Shown here: piece after piece, positions 16,573-27,500 of the stretch
How positions within the stretch are numbered: position 1 is the stretch's first letter
How the letters are laid out: every line of letters starts with the position of its first letter
NCBI RefSeq assembly: GCF_013031405.1
Contig: NZ_WPZY01000025.1
Coordinates: 1-49,711 of the forward strand
Direction of reading: 5' to 3'
Origin: Ruegeria sp. HKCCD8929
GTDB lineage: Bacteria; Pseudomonadota; Alphaproteobacteria; Rhodobacterales; Rhodobacteraceae
DNA: 49,711 nucleotides
The notes under the pieces: generated by a model
The model's input: the letters and a program-made list of their open reading frames with translations, nothing else
Database searches by the model: none
Told to the model about the DNA's origin: nothing
Made by a program: the position numbers and the translations under genes

Positions 16573-17865
16573 TCATTTCTGGGTCAGGTCGCAGGTCCAC
16601 CAGTCCTGGTGCAGCCCGGTTCCGTAGTAGTCCTTGAGGTCGCCGCAGCGGCGAAAGCCCTGCGTTTCCAGCGTGGCGCTGTTGGCCGCCGACAGGTCGG
16701 ACGGGATGGCCAGAACCGCCATGCGGAATTTCTGAGTGCGTGCTTGCGTCAGTTGCTGCTCCATACCGGTCAGCCCGCCGGGGGTTTCGGTCCAATGCAG
16801 CCCGGCCACGTCCAGGGTCTCGGCGGCCTTGTGCAGTTCGGTGATGGCCAGCCCGGTGGATTGGCCCGGTTCCGGCGCGGGGGTGGCGGGTGCCTCGGGG
16901 TTGTCCAGCCCGTAGATGATCTTGGCCTCGCGGGGCCCGTGATAGGCGGGCACGGTCAGTTCGACGCTGGCGCCGAATTCTTCGTAGAGCTCGTGGGCGC
17001 TGGCATAGATCTTTTTGCCGAATTCCTCGTAGTCGCTGGTCTCGATAAAGATCTTGCGGATGCCCTTCTTTGCCAGCTTGCCCAGGAGGTCGTTGAGCAT
17101 CTGCCCGCCCAGCCCCTTGCCGGTCTGCGCCTCGTCCAGATAGGTCCAGGACAGCCAGGCGAGATCGGGCACCTGCTCGTCGAGGCCGAAGCCGATCACG
17201 CCCAGCACTTCGCCCCGGTCCTGCAGGACGAACATGTTGTCCATGCCGTCGTCCAGAAAGGTGCCTTCGGCCTCGACGGCGTCGTCCTCATCGGTCTGCC
17301 CGATGATCTCGATGACGCGCGTGGTGTGGCGCCATTCCATGGGTTTCAGCGACGGGCCCTTAGTGCCGAACAGTGAGCCGAACATGGCAAACCCTCCTCC
17401 GATGGCGGCGGCTGTGATGTGGGTGAAGACGGCGATCTGAGGCCGCAGAAAGAGGGCCTCGGCGGTCAGCGCCAGCGCGATCAGGACGACCGTGTAACCA
17501 CGCCGGTCGGGCGGGGTCGAGGCGAGGATTCCATGGGCCGCCAGCCCGTAAGCAATTGCGGAAAGGCCGACGAAGCCAGGGCCCGCCAGTGTGAGTTCCG
17601 CCACCGTGCCCAAGATCGCGCAGAGCGCGGCCAGCAGCGCGGTTCCGGCCGGTCCGATGCGCGGTTCGGTCAGCGCGCCGCCGATGCCGATCAGCAGGCA
17701 GTTGAGCGCCAGATGCCCGGCATTGCCGTGCCGGAAGACGCCGATCAGGTGATCGGCCAGGGATGTGACGCTGCCCGCGCCCCGCGCAGGCCCCCAGACC
17801 GCATAGACCGCGATCCCGAGGAGGATGAGTGATACCGTGACCTGACATCTCGATAGCTCTCTCAT
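16573..17865 (-). CDS. Rhomboid-type intramembrane protease fused to GNAT acetyltransferase
   Basis: 430-aa fusion. Residues 1 to about 165 are a six-segment rhomboid-like membrane domain with the H46-x4-H51-x3-N55 signature, candidate catalytic S102 in GLSA and H149 in FTHITAAA. Residues about 180-330 form a GNAT N-acetyltransferase with the acetyl-CoA motif QTGKGLGGQML (247-257). A C-terminal third resembles a degenerate second GNAT-like half. The start lies 7 bp after speD with little independent ribosome binding site, suggesting coupling. Polyamine or protein N-acetylation is plausible from context; the fusion is unusual. Confidence 0.72.
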   Translation of the reverse strand: MRELSRCQVTVSLILLGIAVYAVWGPARGAGSVTSLADHLIGVFRHGNAGHLALNCLLIGIGGALTEPRIGPAGTALLAALCAILGTVAELTLAGPGFVGLSAIAYGLAAHGILASTPPDRRGYTVVLIALALTAEALFLRPQIAVFTHITAAAIGGGFAMFGSLFGTKGPSLKPMEWRHTTRVIEIIGQTDEDDAVEAEGTFLDDGMDNMFVLQDRGEVLGVIGFGLDEQVPDLAWLSWTYLDEAQTGKGLGGQMLNDLLGKLAKKGIRKIFIETSDYEEFGKKIYASAHELYEEFGASVELTVPAYHGPREAKIIYGLDNPEAPATPAPEPGQSTGLAITELHKAAETLDVAGLHWTETPGGLTGMEQQLTQARTQKFRMAVLAIPSDLSAANSATLETQGFRRCGDLKDYYGTGLHQDWWTCDLTQK

Positions 17866-17872
17866 TCCCCGT

Positions 17873-18259
17873 TCAGAAACCCGCGGCGAGCCGGCGCTCG
17901 GGCTGACCGAGCAGGCCGCGCGAGATCACCTGCACATCCGTCCGGGCGGGGGCGAAATAGGATTCCAGCACCTTGAGGCTGGCCTGCGGGTTGGCGTCGC
18001 CGCACATGAAGATGTCGATGGCGGCATAGTCGTGTTCCGGCCAAGTGTGCACCGAGATATGGGACTCGGCCAGCAGAGCAACGCCGGTAAAGCCCGCGCG
18101 GTCGCCGAAATCGTGGGTGTTGACCTCAAGCAGGGTGGCGCCGGCGGCATGAGCGGCACGGGTCAGGGCGTCTTTTGCTGGCGTCGGATCGTAGAGAGCG
18201 CTGGCGTCGAATAATTCAGCTATTAAGTGCAATCCCAACGGGGATGGAGAGCTATACAT
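17873..18259 (-). CDS. speD: S-adenosylmethionine decarboxylase proenzyme
   Basis: 128-aa bacterial short-form AdoMet decarboxylase. LLAESHISVHTWPEHDYAAID carries the self-cleavage site E65-S66, where S66 becomes the pyruvoyl group, H71 and the downstream catalytic Cys86 (FMCGD). Length matches the SpeH/Thermotoga-type enzyme. The start at 18259 begins the conserved domain; a longer upstream extension is open but of unlike composition. It heads the operon with the rhomboid-GNAT fusion, two paralogs and the aminopropyltransferase, and supplies decarboxylated AdoMet. Confidence 0.92.
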   Translation of the reverse strand: MYSSPSPLGLHLIAELFDASALYDPTPAKDALTRAAHAAGATLLEVNTHDFGDRAGFTGVALLAESHISVHTWPEHDYAAIDIFMCGDANPQASLKVLESYFAPARTDVQVISRGLLGQPERRLAAGF

Positions 18260-18439
18260 GCGAACCCGGCTTCTCGGTAACGGTACTGATATGGGAACGC
18301 TGATAACAGACTGGTTTGGCGGGGCAATGCGGAAGTTTCGGGATGAGACGCGCGCGTGTGGCCTGTGGCAGAAATGCACAACCTTACCGTGAGTCACTCT
18401 GGTTTCGGACCATCGTTTTCCGTGCCGTCAAGCGCTCAG

Positions 18440-18620
18440 CAGAGGGCCGCGCCCTCCCTCGGGTGGGCGCATGCTCGGCACGTGGTCAGCGGTTTATCTC
18501 GAAAGCTCCGGGCGACGGATGGGCGGTGCACTACTTCGCCAATGCGCCCTCCCGTGCGGGAGGGAGGGCGCGGCCCGGCGGCACTGCGTGCCTTTGTTCC
18601 GGGCCATGGGGTCAGATATG
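18440..18620. repeat. Structured repeat-like intergenic element
   Basis: The 465-bp gap 18260-18724 contains no supported gene. Perfect 17-bp arms GGGCCGCGCCCTCCCTC (18444-18460) and its reverse complement (18560-18576) bracket about 100 bp. An inner hairpin CCCTCCC-GTGC-GGGAGGG lies at 18547-18564. The sequence style, including open frames on both strands with Cys/Arg-rich translations, resembles dispersed intergenic repeats I recall from Rhodobacteraceae genomes; copy number cannot be tested here. Confidence 0.55.
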
Positions 18621-18673
18621 AAAACGGGCTGCGCGATCCTGACGTGAGGGCGCGCGCGCGCCGTGTTCCGAAC

Positions 18674-18702
18674 AAAAAAAGCGCGACCCCGTCGGGCCGC
18701 GC
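18674..18702 (-). terminator. katG intrinsic terminator
   Basis: Leftward from the katG stop, a 9-bp stem (18694-18702 with 18681-18689, one G-U) with a 4-base loop is followed by seven T on the minus strand (18680-18674). A strong rho-independent terminator 22 bp after katG. Confidence 0.88.
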
Positions 18703-18724
18703 CTTGGTCATTGCTTCACTACGA

Positions 18725-20932
<2,208 letters not shown>

Positions 20933-20991
20933 AGTGCTCTCCGATCATGGCTGAGTTGGCTGAATGGGTTGAGTATTTAAAAGACGTCAGA

Positions 20992-21011
20992 CCGGATCGT
21001 GACCGATCCGG
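20992..21011. promoter_or_regulatory. Hairpin in the katG leader
   Basis: A perfect 8-bp inverted repeat CCGGATCG/CGATCCGG with loop TGAC lies 60 bp upstream of the katG ATG. It could be a leader hairpin or an operator. The 20933-21296 gap otherwise holds the palindrome at 21123-21153 and a CCGCTC/GAGCGG hairpin near 21240-21255; I see no gene. Confidence 0.5.
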
Positions 21012-21122
21012 CGACCCGGGCTGGGCGGTTCTGCGCCCGTTCTGTGCACGTGCTGTGCAACCCCTATGGGTCGTGGCATCGGCCGGTCCTCATCTTCGCT
21101 GACCCAAAGGTAGCGAATGCGG

Positions 21123-21153
21123 GCCATTAGTATAAGTTTTGTTTTCTAATGGC
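21123..21153 (-). promoter_or_regulatory. katG promoter candidate inside a spaced palindrome
   Basis: 8-bp arms GCCATTAG and CTAATGGC are separated by an AT-only-like 15-base core. On the minus strand the core and arm include TATACT (21129-21134), a good -10, placing a start about 190 bp before katG. An OxyR or other peroxide regulator site is plausible; it does not match the full four-element OxyR consensus. No good -35 is visible, as expected for an activated promoter. Confidence 0.42.
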
Positions 21154-21296
21154 TGCGATAGGATCGGATTATGAAGGCGTGCTTATTGGGCGCTGTCCGT
21201 TTTTTGGCCCCGGAAGCGGGTGTTTCAGCGCAAACGACCGCCGCTCGCTGAGCGGAGATCTGCGCCTCTGGGCCCCTTCTGCCGGAATGCACCAGC

Positions 21297-22016
21297 CTAG
21301 CAGCAGCCGCATTTGCAGCCCGATACGTAGCTGTCGCAGTGATTGGGCAGTACGGCGACGGCGACCAGAACCGGGCGCGAGATGCATCCGTCGGCGCTGA
21401 CGCGGGCATAAGCGACCTCGCAGTGATCGACATCGGTGGCGCGGTCTTGGTTCTGCCCGGTGTCGTCGGGGCTGTCGGGTTTGCCATTGCAGAAGGCCGC
21501 GCAGTCGACCTGAACCGCCAGCTGCACGGTTTTCTCGCCACAGGGGCCGAGTTTGAACTTGGTCTCGGACAGGGATGCGGTCCAGTTCAGATCACGCCCG
21601 CTGGCGGTGGTGAAGCCGCTGAGCGACAGCGTCACCTCGCGGTCGCGGCGGGTGTCGTTGCAGAAGGTCAGCGAAATCAGGCGGCGTTCGAGGCAACGCG
21701 CCTCGATCACCACATCGGCGTCGCAGATGCAGCACTCGCAGCAGCTGTCGTAGCCGCAGCAATGGTCATGGTGGCAGTCGCAGTCATAGTCGCACCCGCA
21801 GTCATGCGGATGGTAGCGGCCCCGCGCATGCGGCTTGCGGTGCGGCACGCCATAGAGGCGGTCGGTGTAGTCCTGTATCTGCGCATAGCCCTCGCGGATG
21901 TTGCACAGGTAGTCGTCGATATTCATCATCCGCATGCCGCCGGTCTGGTAGCTGTAGCCATAAAAAACCTCTGGCGCAGCGGACCGCCGGGGGTGTCTTG
22001 TCTTCACGCCGTGCAT
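21297..22016 (-). CDS. Cys/His-rich protein with beta-rich domain, function unknown
   Basis: 239 aa from the ATG at 22016 (GGGAGAG six bases upstream; a TTG five codons earlier is possible). Residues about 69-98 contain eleven Cys and five His in clusters such as HPHDCGC, HHDHCC and CCECCIC, followed by a beta-rich domain (VVIEARCLERRLISLTFCND, LSGFTTASGRDLNWTASLSE), and the C-terminus ends GCKCGCC. No signal peptide, so cytoplasmic. The cluster looks like a multi-metal or zinc site, not a classical finger. It is last in a three-gene operon divergent from the thioesterase-PKS pair. I recognise no family. Confidence 0.72.
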   Translation of the reverse strand: MHGVKTRHPRRSAAPEVFYGYSYQTGGMRMMNIDDYLCNIREGYAQIQDYTDRLYGVPHRKPHARGRYHPHDCGCDYDCDCHHDHCCGYDSCCECCICDADVVIEARCLERRLISLTFCNDTRRDREVTLSLSGFTTASGRDLNWTASLSETKFKLGPCGEKTVQLAVQVDCAAFCNGKPDSPDDTGQNQDRATDVDHCEVAYARVSADGCISRPVLVAVAVLPNHCDSYVSGCKCGCC

Positions 22017-22055
22017 AATGCTCTCTCCCAATCCTTCGTCCTTTTGCGTCGCGCG

Positions 22056-22835
22056 TCACACCGCGAGGACACGTATCGTCACTGTTTCGGACACGATCTG
22101 AATGCTTGCGGTTGCGGGCACCCGTTTGGGTGTCTTGCTGGGTATCTGAAAGGTAAATTTCGCGCTGACCGAGGCGCCGGGGTCGATGGTCAGCGCATCG
22201 TTGGTGACCCGCAGGGGGGCAAAGCTGGCCAGCTCGGCCTTGTAGCTCTTGGCGAAGGCCGCCGCGATCTCGTCCAGCGTGCAATCGGCCTCTCCCAGCG
22301 CCTTCAGCGCCGCCCGTGGCGCCCGGCAATGCAGCATGTCGATATCGAGCTGCACAGCGCCCACGGCCGGCACGTTGACGGGCACATTGCCATGGTTCTG
22401 GAAGAACAGGAGCTTTTCGAATTTCGCACCCGGCTTGCCTTCGAGGAAGATCTCGGAGGGCTGGATTTCCAGATCCACAACCTCGGTCACCACCAGTTCG
22501 ACCGGGTGGGTCTTGCCCTCAAGCGCCAGATCCAGCGCGTAAGTACCCGGTGCGGCGTTGCGGTTCAGCGCGAGGTTCAGGGCGACCTCTTTGGACGCAT
22601 TCGGGCGCACGGTCACGCGGGGCAGGTCGATGGCCAGCGCCGGTTCTGGATCGGCTGGCTGGCCTTTCTTGGGCTTGGCGCGGCGTTCGGTCAGCCGCAG
22701 GTCGCGCAGGGTCTTCTTGTCGGCGCCCGGATTGCGCAGGCACAGCCTGCCCTGCACAAAGCCCGGCTCACCCACCAGAACCAGAGGTGCCGCGACTTCG
22801 AGCCCGGTGGCTGCCTCTTTCTTTGCTGGTGCCAT
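22056..22835 (-). CDS. Protein with Ig-like/NEW3-type repeats, function unknown
   Basis: 259-aa protein without signal peptide. Two or three beta-sandwich-like stretches show the cadence of Ig-like/NEW3 domains: LVGEPGFVQGRLCLRNPG, VRPNASKEVALNLALNRNAAPGTY, and FFQNHGNVPVNV, plus a C-terminal FTFQIPSKTPKRVPATASIQI. A basic linker (RRAKPKKGQPADPE) splits the first domain. It lies 42 bp after the next unknown gene and 39 bp before the Cys-rich gene. Structural or scaffold role is a guess. Confidence 0.65.
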   Translation of the reverse strand: MAPAKKEAATGLEVAAPLVLVGEPGFVQGRLCLRNPGADKKTLRDLRLTERRAKPKKGQPADPEPALAIDLPRVTVRPNASKEVALNLALNRNAAPGTYALDLALEGKTHPVELVVTEVVDLEIQPSEIFLEGKPGAKFEKLLFFQNHGNVPVNVPAVGAVQLDIDMLHCRAPRAALKALGEADCTLDEIAAAFAKSYKAELASFAPLRVTNDALTIDPGASVSAKFTFQIPSKTPKRVPATASIQIVSETVTIRVLAV

Positions 22836-22877
22836 GACGCCTGCCTTTCCCGCTGATGCGCCGAGAGTGTTGTCAGG

Positions 22878-23429
22878 TTACTTGATGCGGATCTTTACCC
22901 CGCCCGAACCTTTGGGCTGCGGTTTGGTGGAATGTGGTTTTGCCTGACTCTGTGGCGGCAACTGGACCGAGGGCCGGAACGGCAGTTCCTCGAACACCTG
23001 CTTGGCCTCGCCGCTATAGGTGACGCCGTAATACTCGACGCCGAAATAGGTCACGCCGATATGGTGGTGATACGGCTGGCGGATGATGCCAGTGGGCAGC
23101 TTGCCCAGATTGACCGTGGTGCACAGATCCAGCGCTACCGGCTTGATGTCCACCGACAGCGGCTTGATCTCGACCGTCAGCGCGCTTTTGTTGTCGGTGA
23201 CGATGGGTTCGGAAATCTTGAAGTCCTGCAGGCTTTCCGTCTTGATCGGATCGCCGCCCTCAAGCTTGGTTTCGGTCTTGATCGGGTCACCGCCTTCGAG
23301 CGTGACGCCGATATCGTCGAGACCGTTGATGGTGACATCCGCGTCCGTATCCGAGTCGATGGTGATCGGGCCGTTGTTCACGTTCACCGTGCTGCGGCTG
23401 CTGCCACCTTTGCCTCCCCCTCCGGGCAT
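22878..23429 (-). CDS. Gly-rich/repeat-containing protein, function unknown
   Basis: 183 aa from the ATG at 23429, preceded by GGGGAGGTCAGCC. It has a Gly/Ser N-terminus (PGGGGKGGSS), a beta-rich stretch with alternating NG/D residues, a tandem repeat LEGGDPIKTE twice at about residues 45-65, a YHHHIGVTYFGVEYYGVTY aromatic segment and a basic Pro/Lys C-terminus. No signal peptide or membrane segment. It heads the three-gene unknown operon, divergent from the thioesterase across a 334-bp gap. Confidence 0.65.
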   Translation of the reverse strand: MPGGGGKGGSSRSTVNVNNGPITIDSDTDADVTINGLDDIGVTLEGGDPIKTETKLEGGDPIKTESLQDFKISEPIVTDNKSALTVEIKPLSVDIKPVALDLCTTVNLGKLPTGIIRQPYHHHIGVTYFGVEYYGVTYSGEAKQVFEELPFRPSVQLPPQSQAKPHSTKPQPKGSGGVKIRIK

Positions 23430-23703
23430 GGCTGACCTCCCCTTGGCTGGCGGTGCGGACCCCGGAAAATCAGGAACCAATACCTGAGGGCGCACCGGTT
23501 GCCGCGCATGTCGCGGCGCGTCAGGACAATGGCGAAACCATAGCAGAAACGGCCTGAATCTTCATCACCTATCGGGTTTGCGGCCCCGGCCGGACGGGGA
23601 TCGGGCGAATTGGGGGCGTGTCGCAGTCAGCCGCCCTCCCCGGCAGAAATGTGCAAAGCGTGCTAAAATATGGGCAGAGGGACACTCGGCATTATTCTTG
23701 CGG

Positions 23704-23731
23704 CTCTCCTGCGGATCAGCGGACAGGAGAG
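23704..23731 (+). promoter_or_regulatory. Leader hairpin before the thioesterase-PKS operon
   Basis: Perfect 8-bp arms CTCTCCTG and CAGGAGAG with a 12-base loop lie 32 bp before the GTG start. It may be an operator or a leader hairpin; its right arm carries the only AGGAG in the leader and would sequester it. The remaining 23430-23763 interval is a divergent promoter region with an AT-richer patch (TAAAATATG near 23664) as a possible -10; nothing else is clear. Confidence 0.45.
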
Positions 23732-23763
23732 GCTAATTCATTGACGGTGAAGGGTTCTTTGGC

Positions 23764-24552
23764 GTGGACAGGTCATTCGAGATTTCCATCAGCGCCCCGG
23801 ATGCGGGCCTGGTCGATGACGCCCCCCGCCTGATCTGTTTTCCACATGCGGGCGGCAGCGCCGACAAGTTCCAGAAGTGGGTCGGCGAGTTTTCGCCGCA
23901 TATCGACGTGCGTGCGGTCACATTGCCGGGCCGGGGCGGTCTGACCGGGCATCCGCCGATTACCGCATGGGACGGGTTGGTTCAGGCGGTTGCCGAGCGG
24001 ATTTTGCTGCTGGCGGACAGGCCCTATGCCCTGTTTGGCCACAGCTTTGGCGCGCTTCTGGCCTATGAGGCGGCGCGCGCGATGCAGCGGCTGGGGCAAT
24101 CACCAGCGCTTTTGGCCGTGGCCGGACGGGCACCGCAATGCGCCATGTCTGGACCGGGGCTCTCAGACCTGCCGGATGAGGCATTTCTGGCCGAACTGGC
24201 GGCCATGAACGGCACGCCGGACGAGGTGCTGGCGAACCAAGCGTTGACGGATCGACTGTTGCCCGCGATCCGCGCAGATTTTGCTCTGCTCGAGGGCTAT
24301 GACACGGGTGCAGCGACGGCGCATGACCCGCTGGCCTGCCCGATCCTGGCGCTGGGGTCGGATCGTGACCCGCAGGTGTCGTTCCGCGAGATCATCGAAT
24401 GGCGCCACCGGACCGGCACGTCGTTCGATTGCCGTATCTTTGCCGGTGACCACTTCTTTCCTTTCACCAACCCGGGCTTTGCGGACGCATTGTTCGACTA
24501 CATCGACGGGGCGCTGAATGAACAAGGCACGTATTTCGAACAGGCCGGATGA
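23764..24552 (+). CDS. Type II thioesterase
   Basis: 262-aa alpha/beta hydrolase of the GrsT/TesA type II thioesterase group. It has ICFPHAGGSADKF near the N-terminus, the nucleophile elbow GHSFG (S94), catalytic D200 (GSDRDP) and H230 (AGDHFFPF). It starts at GTG 23764 and overlaps the PKS start by 35 bp in another frame, so the two are co-translated. Such enzymes clear misprimed acyl groups from carrier proteins or release product; with no thioesterase domain in the PKS, it may do both here. Confidence 0.88.
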   Translation: MDRSFEISISAPDAGLVDDAPRLICFPHAGGSADKFQKWVGEFSPHIDVRAVTLPGRGGLTGHPPITAWDGLVQAVAERILLLADRPYALFGHSFGALLAYEAARAMQRLGQSPALLAVAGRAPQCAMSGPGLSDLPDEAFLAELAAMNGTPDEVLANQALTDRLLPAIRADFALLEGYDTGAATAHDPLACPILALGSDRDPQVSFREIIEWRHRTGTSFDCRIFAGDHFFPFTNPGFADALFDYIDGALNEQGTYFEQAG

Positions 24553-27500
24553 CGGCGCGATTGCCATTATCGGCATGCAGGGGCGGTTTCCGGGGGCGGC
24601 CGATGTCGAGACCCTGTGGACCAACCTGAAAAACGGTGTCGAGGCGGTCAGCACCCTGACCGAAGAACAGATGCAGGGCGCGGGCGTTCCCAAAGACGTC
24701 TATTCGCTGCCCAACTACGTGAAGGCGGCCACGATCCTCGACGATGTGGACAAGTTCGATGCCGAGTTCTTTGGCTTCAGCCCGCGTGATGCCGAGCTGA
24801 CCGACCCGCAGCACCGGCTGTTTCTGGAATGCGCGTGGCACAGTCTTGAGGATGCGGGCTACGTCCCCAACACTTACGAGGGCGATATCGGCGTGTTCGG
24901 CGGCTGCGAACTGAGCGGGTATCTGTATCTGATCAACCGCAATCTGGACCGGCTGGGATTCCTTGACGGGATGCAGCTGATGATCACCAACGACAAGGAC
25001 TACATGGCCACGCAGGTCGCCTACAAGCTGAACCTGACCGGGCCTGCGATCACGGTGCAGACCTCCTGTTCGACCTCGCTGGTGGCGATCTGTCTGGCCT
25101 GTCAGAGCCTGATCGAGGGCAGTTGCGACATCGCGCTGGCCGGGGGGGTCACGGTCAAGGTGCCGCAGCGGCGGGGGTATCTGTTCACGCCCGGGGGAAT
25201 TCTGTCTCCGGACGGTCACTGCCGCCCCTTCGATGCGGCCGCGCAGGGCACCATCGTCGGCAGTGGCGTGGGCTTGGTGGTGCTGAAACGGTTGAACGCG
25301 GCGCTGCGCGACGGGGACCGGATCAGGGCGGTGATCCGCGGTTTCGGGCACAACAATGACGGCGCGAACAAGGTCAGCTATGCCGCGCCCAGCGCCGAGG
25401 GGCAGGCCCGCGCCATCGAAACCGCCTATGAGATGGCCGGGGTCGAGCCCCGCAGCGTCGGCTATATCGAGGCGCACGGAACCGCCACCATGCTGGGCGA
25501 TCCCATCGAGGTGTCGGCGCTGACACGGGTGTTTCGCAAGCAGACGCCGGACCGTCAGTTCTGTGCCTTGGGTTCGATCAAGGGCAACGTGGGTCATCTG
25601 AGCTGTGCCGCCGGGGCCGCCGGGCTGATCAAGGCGGCACTGGTGGTCGAGCGGGGAGAGATCCCGCCGAATGCGCATTTCAACGTGCCCGCGCCGGGGA
25701 TCGATTTCGCCTCGGGCCCCTTTTACGTGAACCGCGATCTGACGTTCTGGAACGGCAATGGCGGGCCGCGCCGGGCGGGCGTCAGCTCGTTCGGGGTGGG
25801 CGGCACCAATGCGCATGTCATTCTGGAGGAGCCGCCGCGGCAGGCAGGCAGCGGGCCGGGCCGCAAACGGCAGTTGCTGGTGATGTCGGCTCGCAGCAAG
25901 GCGGCGCTGGAGCGGCTGTCGCAGGTCTATGCGCGCCGGATGCTGGGGGCGACGGGCACTGAGTTTGCCGATATCGCCTATACCGCCCGGATCGGGCGTG
26001 CACGTTTTGCGCATCGGCGGTTCGTGGTGGGGGACAGTGACAACCCAGCGGGCACAGCGCTGGCTTTGTTGTCGCGAAACCCCGACCGGCTGCGCACGTT
26101 CCAGTCGGCGGGTGAGGACCGTCCTGTGGTCTTCATGTTCTCGGGCCAGGGCGCGCAGTATCCGGGCATGGGGCGTGATCTTTATGCGCAGGAGCCGGTG
26201 TTCCGCGACGCCTTCGACACTTGCCGCAAGGCGTTCCGCGGGGAAACGGGTGTGGACCTGAAGCCGATCGTGTTTCCCGCCAAGAGCAGGGCCAAAGAGG
26301 TGGCGGAGAAACTGAGGCAGACCGAGATCACTCAGCCCGCGCTGTTCTCGGTCGAGTATGCGCTGGCCCAGCTTTGGATGTCGTGGGGGGTGACGCCGCA
26401 GGCGATGATCGGGCACAGCATCGGCGAATATGTGGCCGCCACGCTGGCCGGAGTAATGTCTTTGCCGGATGCGGCCAGGCTGGTGGCGCGGCGCGGGGCG
26501 CTGATGGCGTCCTGCCCGCGCGGCACGATGCTGGCCATCCCGAAGCGTGAGACGGATGTGCGCCCGCTGCTCCCGCCCGACATCGCCGTGGCCGCCGTGA
26601 ACGCGCCGGGCATGACGGTGGTTGCGGGGCCGACGCCTTCGGTCGAGCGGCTGGTGGAGCGGCTGGAAAAGCAGCGGATCGTGCCGACGCGGCTCAGGAC
26701 CTCGCACGCATTTCACTCGGCGATGATGGACCCGATCCTCGACCCGTTCATCGACGCCTTCGAGGGGATCACGCTGAATGCGCCTACCATCGACGTGATC
26801 TCGAACCTGACCGGAGAGGTTCTGACCGCCGAGGCCGCCACCGATCCGGCCTATTGGGCGCTGCACCTGCGCAGCACGGTGCGCTTTGCCGATTGCGTGC
26901 GGACCTGCCTGAAGACGCCCGAGGCCGTGCTGCTTGAGGTCGGGCCGGGGCGCAGCCTGTGCAATCTGGCCGGGCTGCAGGTGGGATCGGCGGGGGAGAA
27001 TGCGGTGCTGGCCTCGATGGACAGCAAAGCCGGCAAGGTGGATGAGGGCGATCTGCTGACGGAGTGTCTGGGCCAGCTCTGGGCCCATGGCGCGCGGATC
27101 GACTGGGACAGGTTTCATGCCGGTGAGGTCCGGCGCCGGGTCAGCCTGCCGGGATACCCGTTCGAGCGCGACAGCTATTGGGTGGACGGCGCCGAGGACC
27201 CCAGCATTCCCGCCGCCGCAGCCCGTCAGGCGATGGCGCACTGGGCCTATCTGCCGAAGTGGAAAGCCGCCGATCTGCCGGACGACCTGCCCGCCCTGCC
27301 CAAGGGCGCGCGGGTACTGATCCTGAGCGACAATGGTCCGGCTGCCGCCGGGCTGGAGACTGGTTTGCGCGAGGATGGGGTGCACACGGTCATGGTGCGG
27401 AGCGGGAAACGGTTTACTGCGCGCAGTGACCGGGGGTTTACCCTGAACCCGAGTAATCCCAAGCATATCACCCGCCTATTCGAGGCTATTGCGGAGACCG

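Noticed and set aside
18436..18711. Possible small Cys/Arg-rich protein in the 18.4-18.7 kb gap
   Set aside because: It coincides with the inverted-repeat element and the katG terminator and has no convincing start; more likely a by-product of the repeat.
21297..22016. Metallothionein
   Set aside because: Far too long, and it contains a beta-rich domain outside the Cys block.
23215..23300. CRISPR-like short repeats
   Set aside because: Only two units, in frame, encoding LEGGDPIKTE in a protein; no spacers or cas genes.
24464..27466. A 1000-residue open frame on the minus strand opposite the PKS
   Set aside because: It mirrors the PKS codon structure in a GC-rich gene, has no domain signature, is rich in Arg/His/Gln/Gly and overlaps conserved KS and AT motifs on the plus strand.
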